From: Glandiceps talaboti
Lineage: Eukaryota; Hemichordata; Enteropneusta; Spengelidae
Direction of reading: 5' to 3'
DNA: 64,000 bases
Assembly: GCF_964340395.1 (NCBI RefSeq)
Contig: NC_135552.1
Coordinates: 19,073,681 to 19,137,680, forward strand
In this document: piece after piece, positions 37,071-47,622 of the stretch
How the letters are laid out: every line of letters starts with the position of its first letter
How positions within the stretch are numbered: the first letter of the stretch is position 1
Notes under the pieces: model-generated
Told to the model about the DNA's origin: nothing
The model's database searches: none
What the model saw: the letters and a program-made list of their open reading frames with translations, nothing else
Made by a program: the position numbers and the translations under genes

Positions 37071-39355
37071 TCAGTCTTTTTCTGACTCAATTTCACCATT
37101 TTCTTCTTGTTTTTCATTCTGCTGAGATATGACTTGAAAATTATCCTTATCCAATTTGAAGGTAATTAAAGTTGTTTTCTGAAAGCTAACCAGTTCTTGG
37201 GGAATAACTAACTTCATATCATCACTTTTGTTGGCATCACTGCTATCCTCTTGATGTTGCTGGCTTTCATTTGTATGTCTGTTATTATTGTTAGCTTCAT
37301 TTGACAGGATATAATCATTATTAAGAAAGTCGTTTTCACTTATTTCTTGCCTCTTCCCATCATCATTTTCCTGTGGGGAGTTTGTGGTCATTTCTGGAGC
37401 TGACTGTGTTGTGTTTTTGTACATTGATATCCTGCGCATGTATCGTGGGGGCTCACTTTGAGGGTAGTCGATGCCATGGATGTCAATCTCATGTTTTCGT
37501 AATTCATATTTTCTTTGAAATTTTTCTTGGCACACATGACATGATAAAGGTTTTGCATCCCCATGAGCTTGCTGTAGATGGAATGACAGGTTTGATAGTT
37601 GATTGAATCTTCGTTCACAATGAGGACACTTATATGGTTTAGCATCTGTGTGTGTATAGGTGTGGTTTTTAAGATTCCCCTTCTGATGAAAACACTTGCC
37701 ACAAACGTCACACTCAAACATTTTGACATTATTGTGAGTTTTCATATGGGCAATTAATGTAGACGATCTATTGAAAGACTTCTTGCATACGGTACACTCA
37801 TGTTGGCGTTCATCTGTATGGATAACTTTATGTCTACACAGAGTACTTGCTTGTCGAAATGCCTTCCCGCAGACATTACATATAAATTTCCTCTCACCAG
37901 TATGCACAGGTACATGTCGACTGAGTGTATACTGAGCATTGAAAACTTTCTCACAAACAACACACTGAAAAGTCTTTTTCACAGTTTTAGAATTTTTCCC
38001 CTTGGCCTTGCATGCTGGTGTCTTACTTTTTACAGTGTTTTGTTCACTAACAGTCATTTTGATTGCTGGACTTTCTTCGGGACTGCCTTTGTTGGATTTG
38101 TTAGTTTCCATACATGCCTCAACATCTTTGCTATTTGTACATCCATCAAATTCTTTGGTTTTTGCACCTTTCTTAATCTCATCACTTTTTGTACACCCCT
38201 CAACTTCATCACTTTTGGCATCTCCCTCAATGTTGTCTATCATCTTCTCCTTGTCTTCCACCTCCATTTCATCCCCAATTTCATTTTCTTCTCCCTCGAC
38301 ACACTCTACAGCATCTGAAAATAACCAGGAATGCATACATAAATAAAATGTATACATAATAAAGTACGCTGGACTTGCAAAGCAGTGTTTATCACTGTTT
38401 TATTTTAGTACCTTTGTTGTTACATAAAAGCCCCATTCTACAAAAAAACTAAACTGAGAGAAATGAATTATGGAAATGCGGTGATCCAATCTGATTAAAA
38501 TCTAAAGTGGTGAATACAGCTTGATTTCTTTACTTACCTCTATTTCCTTTGTTTGTTGGCGTTTGTTTTCGTTTTGCTGTTCCGAGAGTGATCGCATGGG
38601 AAGGCGGCGATCACCTGGAACAACAAAAATCGAAAACAAACTACACTAAAGCAACAGAAATAGAGGTAAATAAAGAAATCTAGCCACTCTCACCACATCA
38701 TATTTTATTGATTGCACAGTGATCATGCACTCAGCCATCCAACCATCGATCCATTCATTCAGTCTGTCAGTACATGTATGGATTACATGAAAAGTTCTTG
38801 TTAAAATTAAGATATTAAGTTTTCATATCGAAGGTAAGCGCGGCGAACATGTATCACTTATGGGTGTGTCTGATTGGTCAACAGTAAATTGCATCGCTAC
38901 TGGTTGTACGCGAATGTCAACATGCCAACAAACAAAAGAGCAGCCATCTTGTTGAACATGGCAAATCAAATATTCCCCACTTTCTCTACGATTGTACGAG
39001 GTACAACCCTCAGTTTGGCTGCATTTTAATCAGTAATTTTGGTGGTATTTACTGACATTTGGCGACTTTTGTTTCTTTCAAAAATGACCATTTGGATCGA
39101 TCTGTTTAGCAAAGTGATGACTGAGAACGATGTGTGAAAGTGACTGGATCGGAGCATGCGAGTCCATTGCAGACTGGGTCAAACCACTCTATGCGGTATA
39201 CGGTACACTCGAATGATTGTCCACCACAGTGCACATATAATATAGTAAAATCGCTCGAGTTCTATTTGAAGTGGCAACTAATTTTACATACCACTGCATT
39301 CTTGCTCCGAAGCATCGTCGTTTTTCTTCTTCTTGACTAGAAATGAACGCGGCAT
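37071..39355 (-). CDS. SNAG-domain C2H2 zinc-finger protein with six fingers (Fez/Gfi-like)
   Basis: Two exons, 39355-39292 and 38314-37071, join in phase 1 to give 435 residues. Exon 1 encodes MPRSFLVKK, the SNAG motif that recruits LSD1/CoREST in Gfi, Snail and INSM proteins. Next come an acidic region with short internal repeats (AKSDEVEGC, TKSDEIKKG, TKEFDGC) and a Lys-rich stretch. Six C2H2 fingers span about 137-308: finger 1 VFNAQYTLSRH and finger 2 AFRQASTLCRHKVIHT are Fez-like, finger 3 SFNRSSTL and finger 4 CFHQKGNLKNH fit Fez and Gfi, and finger 6 KFQRKYELRKHEIDIHG is like the last Gfi finger. The C-terminal ~120 residues are Asn/Ser/Gln-rich. The role is probably nuclear DNA binding and repression; the orthologue is not settled. 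A foldback repeat lies in the intron. Confidence 0.85.
38487..38714. mobile_element. Foldback MITE, family C, in the zinc-finger gene intron
   Basis: Two inverted arms of about 100 bp: GATTTCTTTACTTACCTCTA at the left and TAGAGGTAAATAAAGAAATC at the right, extending outward to GTGGTGA/TCACCAC. The centre (CCGAGAGTGATCGCATGGGA) is not repeated. The left arm mimics a splice donor (GAG/GTAAGT on the minus strand) and creates a false 77-nt exon. Confidence 0.8.
38830..39355 (-). promoter_or_regulatory. Spacer and candidate promoter around the zinc-finger first exon
   Basis: The plus strand holds GCAGCCATCTTGTTGAAC near 38940, a YY1-like element, in the intron of the zinc-finger gene, and exon 1 lies in moderately CpG-containing DNA. 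No other exon is recognised between 39356 and 39990. Confidence 0.25.
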
Positions 39356-39997
39356 ATTTCATCGAAGTGTACGCCATTCGCTGATGTTGTTGTACTTGTC
39401 AAAAGTCTGTGATAGCTGAGGTCACTGGCACGAAAACCACTTTTGTTGCTTGTTCTTGGATGACAATCCTCATCAGTTACTACAGTTGAAACCCTTTGTA
39501 CGCTATTTCCCCGGGGAATACAAAAATAATTCGATGACTGCGATTTTTCACATATTTTTCTGTGACTGAAATTATGGAGCACACTCGCTTTCTGTACCGT
39601 AACGTACCATGTGAAGTGATTTGCATTATTCGGACGATACTATATGCAATTATGAGGGGTGATATTTTTCCACATTTATAAATTGCTCCATGAGTCTAAA
39701 TGTTATCAAATATCTAAATGACTCCCAATTTAATAGATAAAGTTACGCCTGAAAAAACTGTAGCTTTCATTTTTACGAAAACACCTATGTGTGAATAATT
39801 ATCCGTGGGGTGAGGCCATCCTCAAAATGAATGGTTAGTTCCGATATTCGATATGCCTGTGGAGTAGACCCAACCCTACCCGAACGTGCGAACATAAACA
39901 CAGCATACATTTGTTGCCCTGTATCTTTTTATAAATTTAATAAAAACTATACGTTTTATATGCAAATAAACATAAAAATACTAAAATAACTGAAAAG

Positions 39998-42609
39998 AGG
40001 AATGAAAATAGAACAAATATTTCAACACATACTATGTATTCCCCATTTCGATTATGCTGCGAATGTATGGTGTAATACGAATCAAAAGTATTTGAAGACA
40101 CTTGAGCTCCTCCATAAACGAGCTGGTCGACTGCTCCTCGAAGTTCCCCGTGATACTAGTACGGGTTGGGTATATGAAAATTTGGGTTGGGTCAGCCCTC
40201 GAATTAGATGGAAGCGCCAACTGACAACACTCGTCTACAAATCCGTAACGGGCAATGCACCTAGTTACCTCACTGAAATGTTCAATCTTTCCAACCAAAT
40301 TCATCTTCATAACACAAGACAGGCCAGTAAAGGTAACATATACATCCCTACAGTTAAAATGGAATATGGGAAACGGGCATTTCAGGTCCGTGTATATACC
40401 GTCCATTTGTTTTTCGTTTGTCTATTGCAAACAAGAAAAACGAAAAACCATTGACTGCTTCGTTTTTCGTTTTTCGTTTTCTCAATCGGAAAACGAAAAA
40501 CGAAAAACAATTTCTTTTTCGTTTTTCGTGTCATCGATCGGAAAACAGAACAAGGAAAACTAATTGTTTTTCCATTGCCGTTTCGTTTTATGGATAATAA
40601 AAAAACGGTAAACAAACCCTGTTCCTTTTTTCGTTTTTCTTTTAACACAATTAATCAATGAAAACGAAAAACCTACCCGTGTTCAGTTTTCATTTTTCGC
40701 TTTGATGGTGAGAAAAGGAATCAAGAAAAACGACTCATTCTCTATCACCGTATACTCAATCGATAGAAAACAAACTGTCTGTGTCCGTTTTTCGTTTTTC
40801 GTTTTATAGTCGGAACAAAAGAAAACGAAAGGCGCCATCTGTGTTCATTTTCAATTACTCGCGATCGTTCTGTCGATCATATATAACGATAAATCAAAAC
40901 CTGTACTATTCAGCTGTTTTCCTAGGCCCTTTATCTCCTTTTTGTGACATGGTAGAATAAACAGATCATACACGTAATAAGTAAATGTCTATCATGCGCT
41001 CGCTAACTTTATATGTGTAAAAAGTGACAACACTGATAAAAATATGAATGATAGTGTCACACATTCAGCTTTTTGAAAATTGAGCATAAAAATTAACAAT
41101 GATATGTGCATATAGTATCAAAGGTTTAAACCAATTTGGACCGTGTACAGTATGATATGACCATTACATGTGCGCTGGTTTTTCCTACGTTTCTAAATAT
41201 TATATAGCCGGTGCAGTAGGTCGTTCATGACCCCGGCTCGCCCGCGCGCTCCATGGATTGACTGGGAAATTTGCATATCGTTGTGTAACATTGTAGCTAA
41301 TGAGATCTATCTATGGTCTGCACCCCGGCCGGCCCCACTGAAAGTTGAATGAACACCTAAAACATGCCATGTATATGATGTACGTGCAGGCGTGTGTAGC
41401 ATGATGTAAATTTCAACTGTCAGTTAACAATAAACTTTATGAAATGTCAAAGAAAGCCATAACTGTGTGGTCTGGCCGGTCCTCCACTAAAATACGTGAT
41501 CACTGGTGAGATACATAATAACCATGTGTGTATGCGTGTACATGAACTATGACATTATTATTCGCTACTCTCCTATTCAATGGCACCCTGAACAGCATCA
41601 TCTAGCTGTCTGTCAGAGACTCTAGCTCTACCGCCGGTTTTGATGTGATAGACTGCACACAGTCTCCTCACGCTTCTTTCTGAAAAGCCTTTACTATCTC
41701 CATGTTGTGCTTTTATGCCACTTGCAAATGCGTTCTCCCCTCATTTACTATGAGGTGCTCTACCGTATTAACGTGTGCTTCTAGCGAAGCCATTCTTTTC
41801 AAATGTTTGGGTCAAGCCGGGGGGGGGGGGGGTTGGGGTTGGGCAAGATTTGCAATATCACGAGTATTTAAATAAAGACAAAAGAAAAGCAGGTTTTGAT
41901 TTATGAATTGGAAAATGAACGCAAATGGCGCTTTTCGTTTTCTTTTGTTCCCACTATAAAACGAAAAACGAAAAACGAAAAACGGACACACAGAGTTTGT
42001 TTTCTATCGATTGAGTATACGGTGATAGAGAATGAGTCGTTTTTCTTGATTCCTTTTCTCACCATCAAAGCGAAAAATGAAAACTGAACACGGGTAGGTT
42101 TTCCGTTTTCATTGATTAATTGTGTTAAATGAAAAACGAAAAAAGGAACAGGGTTTGTTTACCGTTTTTTTATTATCATAATTCGAAACGGCAATGGAAA
42201 AACAATTAGTTTTCCTTGTTGTTTTCCGATCGATGATTGAGAAAACGAAAAACGAAAAACGAAGCAGTCACTGGTTTTTCGTTTTTCTTGTTTGCAATAG
42301 ACAAACGAAAAACAAATGGACGGTATATACACGGACCATTTCACTATAGTGGTGTTGTTCTATGGAACTATCCATAAGATCAACTCCGAACTCATCGATA
42401 TTTAAAAGACATCTTAAGATAATGTGGGTGGATATCTTTTAAAGTGCACTCTGCGTCTGTAACTTTTTGTCCTGGTTTGTCCCTTTTGTTTGTTTGTTTT
42501 GTTTGTTTTCTGTGTACGTAATCTTGCAACAGGTTCCATTGGGAGAAGAGTGTTAATGCACTGAAATGGTGTCTGTATATGAAAGATTAATAAATAAAAA
42601 TAAATAAAT
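39998..42609 (+). mobile_element. Non-LTR retrotransposon 3' fragment, interrupted by a foldback element
   Basis: The LINE tail reads on the plus strand through LCIPHFDYAANVWCNTNQKY, LLHKRAGRLLLEVPRDTST, WVSPRIRWKRQLTTLVYKSV and MEYGKRAF up to 40384, and resumes after the insertion as HYSGVVLWN from 42342. It ends in an AT-rich (AAATA)n tail near 42590-42609. RAFHYSGVVLWN is the widely conserved box near the end of CR1/Jockey-type ORF2. The outer sequence is still open over about 125 codons, so the copy was young when hit. The related copy at 5600-6107 is more decayed. Confidence 0.85.
40385..42337. mobile_element. 1,953-bp foldback DNA transposon with long inverted arms and 6-bp target duplication
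   Basis: Terminal repeats start GGTCCGTGTATATACCGTCC and end with the exact inverse. The direct repeat ATTTCA flanks both ends (40379-40384 and 42338-42343). The arms run about 40385-40904 and 41889-42337; they are collinear, with scattered substitutions and one ~45-bp gap in the right arm. They carry many copies of the heptamer CGAAAAA or its inverse in tandem. The ~1-kb centre has higher GC in part (about 41210-41340) and no credible open frame, so the element is non-autonomous. Removing element and one ATTTCA restores the LINE frame exactly. Confidence 0.92.
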
Positions 42610-43883
42610 GTAACTTACCACTCCTTCTAGTCATGAGCAACTAGCTGAACTTCAAGCAACAGAACAATATATCAATACTTTTTCAGTATAGGTCGAGATG
42701 TTACACGTATTTCAAATTAATTCAGTGTTCAGTGAAACAAAATTCAAAGAAGTATTATGGCATAATAAACAATGGAATTTTTTGAAAAAGTTATCATTCT
42801 GCAACGTCAAAATCTCTTAAAACTGAGTTAGCTTTGTTGATTGCTGATAAGTGAATTACTAGTATTTTTGAATTTTGTTCATTCTGGGGATCCCCTGGAG
42901 CCTTCAGTGTTTACAAGGGGAGGGCCAGGGTCACTTTTTTACAAATTGGCTCTCGGGAGAGGGCCATATTTTAGAATGGGATTAAGGGAGGGTCAGATTT
43001 TACTTTGACACATTGCAATGTCTAACTTTGCCATTCCATCGCTGCCACTGGTTCCAAATCCCATTGTTGCCACTTGGGTTAGGGTTAGAGTAAGGGTTAC
43101 AGTTAGGTTAGGTACCATAATATCAGCCCATATCAGTGAAATCGCTGCTGACAACCATGTAGTCAATGAACTCTCAGTTATGATGTCATGTGAGGAGAGA
43201 AGTTCGTCTCAAAGGGAGTAAAACGTGAACAGTTGGATAAGATACTGGGGATAATGTTGTGGTGATGTTTACCTCGGTCCCGTCAATGTTGGGAGTGTGC
43301 CAGTGCCATTATAATCTTTGGGAGTTTGAGGTCTCCAGCTCAGCGAATGAGTTCCAAAAACAGGTACACATTCACATGGTGGTAGTAATGGGAAATAACC
43401 AATGCTGTGAAAACTTTCAACATGGTGGCAGCGGTGGGATTAGGTCCTTACTATTGATTCTGGGAGGCATGCCCTATTCCATTCTGACAACAATTACTTT
43501 AACAGGGGAGGGTCATGATTTAGAGAATTAAAGTTGAGGGAGGGCCACAAATATATATCTATATATTTATATACACACATGCACATATATATTTATATGG
43601 ATACATATATACCCTAGGATAATATTCACTTCACTGAGAAACAACCTGAGCGCATACTTTGTGTAACTTGTGAATTTCTGGTCGATTTTAATAAATGAAA
43701 TGCAAAGGCTGTACAATTGCATCTACAGTGTTCATAAAGGAGATGATTGAAACACTTATATAAACGTGTTCATATTGTGACACACGATACTCACAAAAAT
43801 GATTCATCACAAAAACAAACTTCTCGTTGCCAACTGAATATTCATGTGCGAAGTTATGAGATTTTCACCTGCAGAGGGCAGGC
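42610..43883. other. Gene-free spacer upstream of RPL36A
   Basis: No supported exon. It contains G-rich GGGAGGGCCA/GGGAGGGTCA motifs at 42900-43000 and 43500-43550, and a short degenerate GGGTTA stretch at about 43074-43113. Confidence 0.5.
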
Positions 43884-43921
43884 TTTAAAAGTATACGCAT
43901 GCGTCCTGTACGACCTTTCCC
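43884..43921 (+). promoter_or_regulatory. RPL36A core promoter with TATA-like box and TOP start
   Basis: TTTAAAA at 43884-43890 lies about 30 bp before CCTTTCCC (43914-43921), a C-led oligopyrimidine tract of the kind that starts ribosomal protein mRNAs (TOP). The inferred 5' UTR is then about 22 nt to the ATG at 43936. Confidence 0.6.
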
Positions 43922-43935
43922 GATAGCGATTCAAA

Positions 43936-46900
43936 ATGGTGGGTACCATGTACGATGGAGATAAATAAATATCGGTCCAATCGTTCACACTTGAGCGTGC
44001 ATATCGGTAGTTTTGTATTAATCTTCGAAGAAAAATAACCATCCTTTCAGTTTGTATGGCTATTTGTGGGAGATGATGCAGACATTACGATAAAACGTAT
44101 ATGTTTTCTTAGATGGTGCTCATGTATACGACTTCCGTATTTCAAGCCGAGTGTTGAGTAAAATGCAACGAAAGATACAGCAAAATATTGTCTGAATCCT
44201 TCCTCATAGCACGACAAACAGTTGTGCTTGTCACTGTTAGGGGACCCAGTAATTCAATACCTAGTTGTTTTAGTTTTGGTGGTTGTTTAGGTAATATGAA
44301 TTACGTTACAGATCATCTGTTCGCCTGTCTTGTCGATGTCAATGTCATATTATTATCAGTTCTACAGGAGTACCAGAACTTGTATATTGCTCTTAAAGCA
44401 CCTCTGTCGTTTCCCACAGTGTTTAATACAGGTTAAAGAAATGTTTAGAGAAAGACTGTACATCATGATTTGACAAGTATATACACTATATTTATATTAT
44501 ATACCTAAATATTCAGTTACCAAGTGGCTTCTTTGCCATGATGGCGCCAGAAGGGATAGAAATAAGTTGAAAGCAAGCTTCTATCTTCAACGAAATCATT
44601 CTGAAAGATAATTGAATAATGACTTCCTATATGTGAGGGGAGGAATTTGGAAAGACATGGCTACATCAGTCAAAAATACCCTTGTAAATGTATCTGAAAT
44701 AACATAATTTTGATTGTCCAGACATAAACAATTGCTGAATGTGATGTTATAATCAATAAGTGTTTACACAAAATATGCTTTACTGATTGAGATTGAATGA
44801 GCCATGATACCTCTATTGTGACATGCATTCACTGAATGACATGTTATAGAAATATCAATCTTGCATGGAGTTTGATTTCAGCTTGCATAAAACATGCTAT
44901 ATGTTTGTAAACAGAATTTTAGTATGTATCAGATATTCTACATAACATAATACAGATTTTTGTGCCCCCCCCCCCCCCCAAGTTAGTATGGATTATGCCC
45001 ATCCTGTTTCAACTGTTGGGATGTAATTATTTAGTGTTATACATTTTACGTTCAGTGTTACTTTAAAATGTTGTTGTCAAATCAGTGATAACAACAAATT
45101 ACTATAGTTCTCTTGAATGTCTGTTTTGGTTCAGAAAACTTGCCTTACTTATGAATATTTATACATTTGCAGGTGAATGTGCCGAAGACTCGTCGCACGT
45201 ACTGCAAGAAATGCAGAAAACACCAGAATTTCAAGGTTACCCAGTACAAGAAGGGTAGAGAATCTGCTTATGCCCAAGGTATGTACCAGTGTGTTGTATA
45301 ATCTAGGCCTGTTCACCATTATTGGTAGTGTGGTTATGAAATTTAATAAAGAGTAACATACTCAAAAGTAAAAACAAGTGAATTAGTTATAGTGTTATCC
45401 TAGTCTTGTAGAGGAACTTAAACTACACCTCAGAAGGTTGATGAACAAAGGAGAAGGATAGTAGTACTGCTGTCTGGACTCAACTACAATGAGTAACACT
45501 GAAGTAAAGCACATTCTCTATGTGCTACACTCATTATACCATTCATATCAAGTGTAAAAATATACTGTTTCAGTTGCTTTATATACAAGTCCAGCATATG
45601 ACCTTTCTAATGTGGTCAATTAGCAAATGAAACAGTATACTTTTACACTTGATATGGATGCTACAAACGATTGTGGTACACACAGAAAATGCTTTACTTT
45701 GGTGTTATGGGTTAAAGAGTATTTCAAGTCCACATATCACAGTAAACATAGACACATATGATGAAAAAGTCCATTGATGCTCAGAGAAAAAAGGGAGATA
45801 TTTTTCTGCTAAGAAGGGCTTCTAAAATTAAACCATCAAGAAAGTTCATCTGGATATCTCATGTCCTTTTATACATGTTTTCGCTTTGACAATCATTTCT
45901 AACTCTTCATGAATTGTTGAATGTTATCAATGGTTTGTGATAAGTACACATACTGCTAATAATTTAACTTGCTGCAAATTAGTGTCATATGAGAAGATTG
46001 AGGCGTAACCCTGAAATGAGTATTCAGGCTTTATCTGGGAAGAGAAGTAATCAATAGTTGGTTTATTTTGTCCTTGCAGGTAGAAGGAGATACGATCGTA
46101 AACAGAGTGGTTATGGGGGTCAGACAAAACCCATTTTCCACAAAAAAGTAAGTTATAAACATTGTGGGATATAATCCCAGATGATAAGGAACTACAGCAG
46201 GTGTGGGTCATGTCATTGTGAAGACAAGTACATGTTATGCACAAGTCTTTTTTCATAGATTATGCTTGAAGAAGTTAATTATGGTATTCGCCAATATCCT
46301 TTGTTCATTTGAAAAATACTTGTTACTTAAGGGTCTCGTAACTCGTGGTGACAATACTCCTTAGGTTACTTGTATTTTCCTTGGGCGAATGAAGAAAAGC
46401 TGATTTAGTGGTACAGACTCTAGATTCACATGGTTCATATTTGTCTTGGTGTATTTTACAGAGCATTGCTGTGATCAATGGTAATGCATGTGGAGAGATT
46501 CACAGGGTATTTAGTTTGTCAGTGTTAATGCTGATGGGGGGATGCACAGAAGGGCCATTCCAAATGAAATATTTGATAAAAGTAAGGTTAATTCAGGGCT
46601 TGAAATCAATTTCTGGGCTTGGTAGTCAAATTTATGCAAGTGAACTGTTTCAGCTACAGTTTTCCAGTGATTGCTCTAACAGACTACCACATTGTAAATC
46701 TCGTAGTTTAGATACAATGTTTGGTAGTCTGTATGCCCTGGACTACTGCTAATTTGGAGCTCTGCAATTGATGCTATAGTGTGATTTGACCTGTCTTGTC
46801 TTGTAGGCAAAAACCACCAAGAAGATTGTACTGAGGTTGGAATGCTCTCAATGTAAAGTCCGTAAACAGATACCAATCAAAAGATGTAAGCATTTTGAAT

Positions 46901-47287
46901 TGGGTGGTGATAAGAAGAGAAAGGTGAGATATCCTTCAAATTTATACATCAGAAACAGTGATACAAATCTATATCTTGCTCTGTAGTTAGTGTGCCCATG
47001 AGTTTCACAAATTTATGAAGCCAGTATGTAAAGTATTATGTAGTATTGTAAATCAGCGAAGGTGGAAATAATTTTTGATGTATATTTTGATAAAATTCAT
47101 ATGGTACAGAAATATATTTTGTTAACAAATTATTTCTAACAAACTGACAATCATACTTCCAAAATGAATTGTTGGTTTCAAAAACCTTGCTTTCATCTTA
47201 GTTGTCATATCCACCTGGCTATCCATCACAGAGTAAATTGTAACCTGGTTTCTTTTCTCTCCACAGGGACAAATGATCCAGTTTTAA
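43936..47287 (+). CDS. RPL36A: 60S ribosomal protein eL42 (L36a/L44), complete
   Basis: Component of the 60S subunit near the E site. Exons: 43936-43938 (only the ATG, as in other animals), 45173-45278, 46080-46147, 46807-46923 and 47267-47287; phases agree and give 104 residues, normal for the family. The protein begins [14 protein letters not shown], contains [13 protein letters not shown] and ends KKRKGQMIQF. The zinc ribbon cysteines are Cys12, Cys15, Cys72 (LECSQC) and Cys75. Pro54 is kept, the residue whose change to Gln gives cycloheximide resistance in some yeasts. The first exon choice rests on the TOP-like start and the ATG/GTGGGT donor; exons 2-5 are certain. Intron 2 holds a foldback MITE and intron 3 a family D element. 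Confidence 0.95.
45490..45714. mobile_element. Foldback MITE, family B, copy 2
   Basis: Arms of about 95 bp: TAACACTGAAGTAAAGCACA ... ATATCAAGTGTAAAAATATA at the left, inverse TATACTTTTACACTTGATAT ... GCTTTACTTTGGTGTTATGG at the right, around a short spacer. Related to 22205-22497. It lies in RPL36A intron 2. Confidence 0.85.
46255..46402. mobile_element. Palindromic family D element in RPL36A intron 3
   Basis: The left part ATATCCTTTGTTCATTTGAA...ACTTGTTACTTAAGGG is matched by the inverse of CCTTAGGTTACTTGTATTTTCCTTGGGCGAATGAAGAAAA at the right. Single-armed relatives occur at 15117-15230 and 20470-20575. Confidence 0.65.
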
Positions 47288-47318
47288 ACACCAGGCTGTG
47301 TGTAACAAGAAGCAAGTG

Positions 47319-47324
47319 AATAAA
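47319..47324 (+). terminator. RPL36A poly(A) signal
   Basis: AATAAA 32 bases after the stop codon, in GTGAATAAAGTC; the short 3' UTR is usual for a ribosomal protein gene. Confidence 0.8.
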
Positions 47325-47557
47325 GTCAATAGCAGTTGTTCCTTTATCAACATATCTTGTGTGTGTGTGTCATTTTGTGTGTGATCATGTGTACTTTGAA
47401 TAGAATAAACTGCTGTCTTTGACCCTGTCACTTCAGATTTTGCATCCTAGTATTTTCCATTGGTATGAAATCACCATATAATTCTGGTTTATAACTTAGA
47501 CTGATAGATCAGCCGTTGTGGGTGTGGTCTAATCTCCCTTTCCCCAAATATTAGGGG

Positions 47558-47622
47558 AGGCAGATAAGCCTGGACTGATGATGTCATTGAGGCAGATAAG
47601 CCTGGACTGATGACGTCATTAC
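47558..47622. repeat. Direct duplication of ~32 bp
   Basis: GAGGCAGATAAGCCTGGACT followed by GATGATGTCATT, then the same with GATGACGTCATT. The second copy contains TGACGTCA, a full CRE palindrome. Confidence 0.85.

Noticed and set aside
37800-38346. Plus-strand frames of up to 172 codons opposite the zinc-finger exon
   Set aside because: Shadows of the zinc-finger coding sequence; hydrophobic composition follows from the antisense of Lys/Glu/His codons.
38539-38615. Apparent 77-nt middle exon of the zinc-finger gene
   Set aside because: It is in the arm of a foldback MITE and would break the frame; exon 1 joins directly to the finger exon in phase.
46408-46752. 114-codon plus-strand frame in RPL36A intron 3
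   Set aside because: Lies wholly in an intron and has no recognisable motif.
43939-47266. Intronic C/D box snoRNA in RPL36A
   Set aside because: TGATGA-like motifs occur (for example near 45756), but I found no matching CTGA box and terminal stem at proper spacing.
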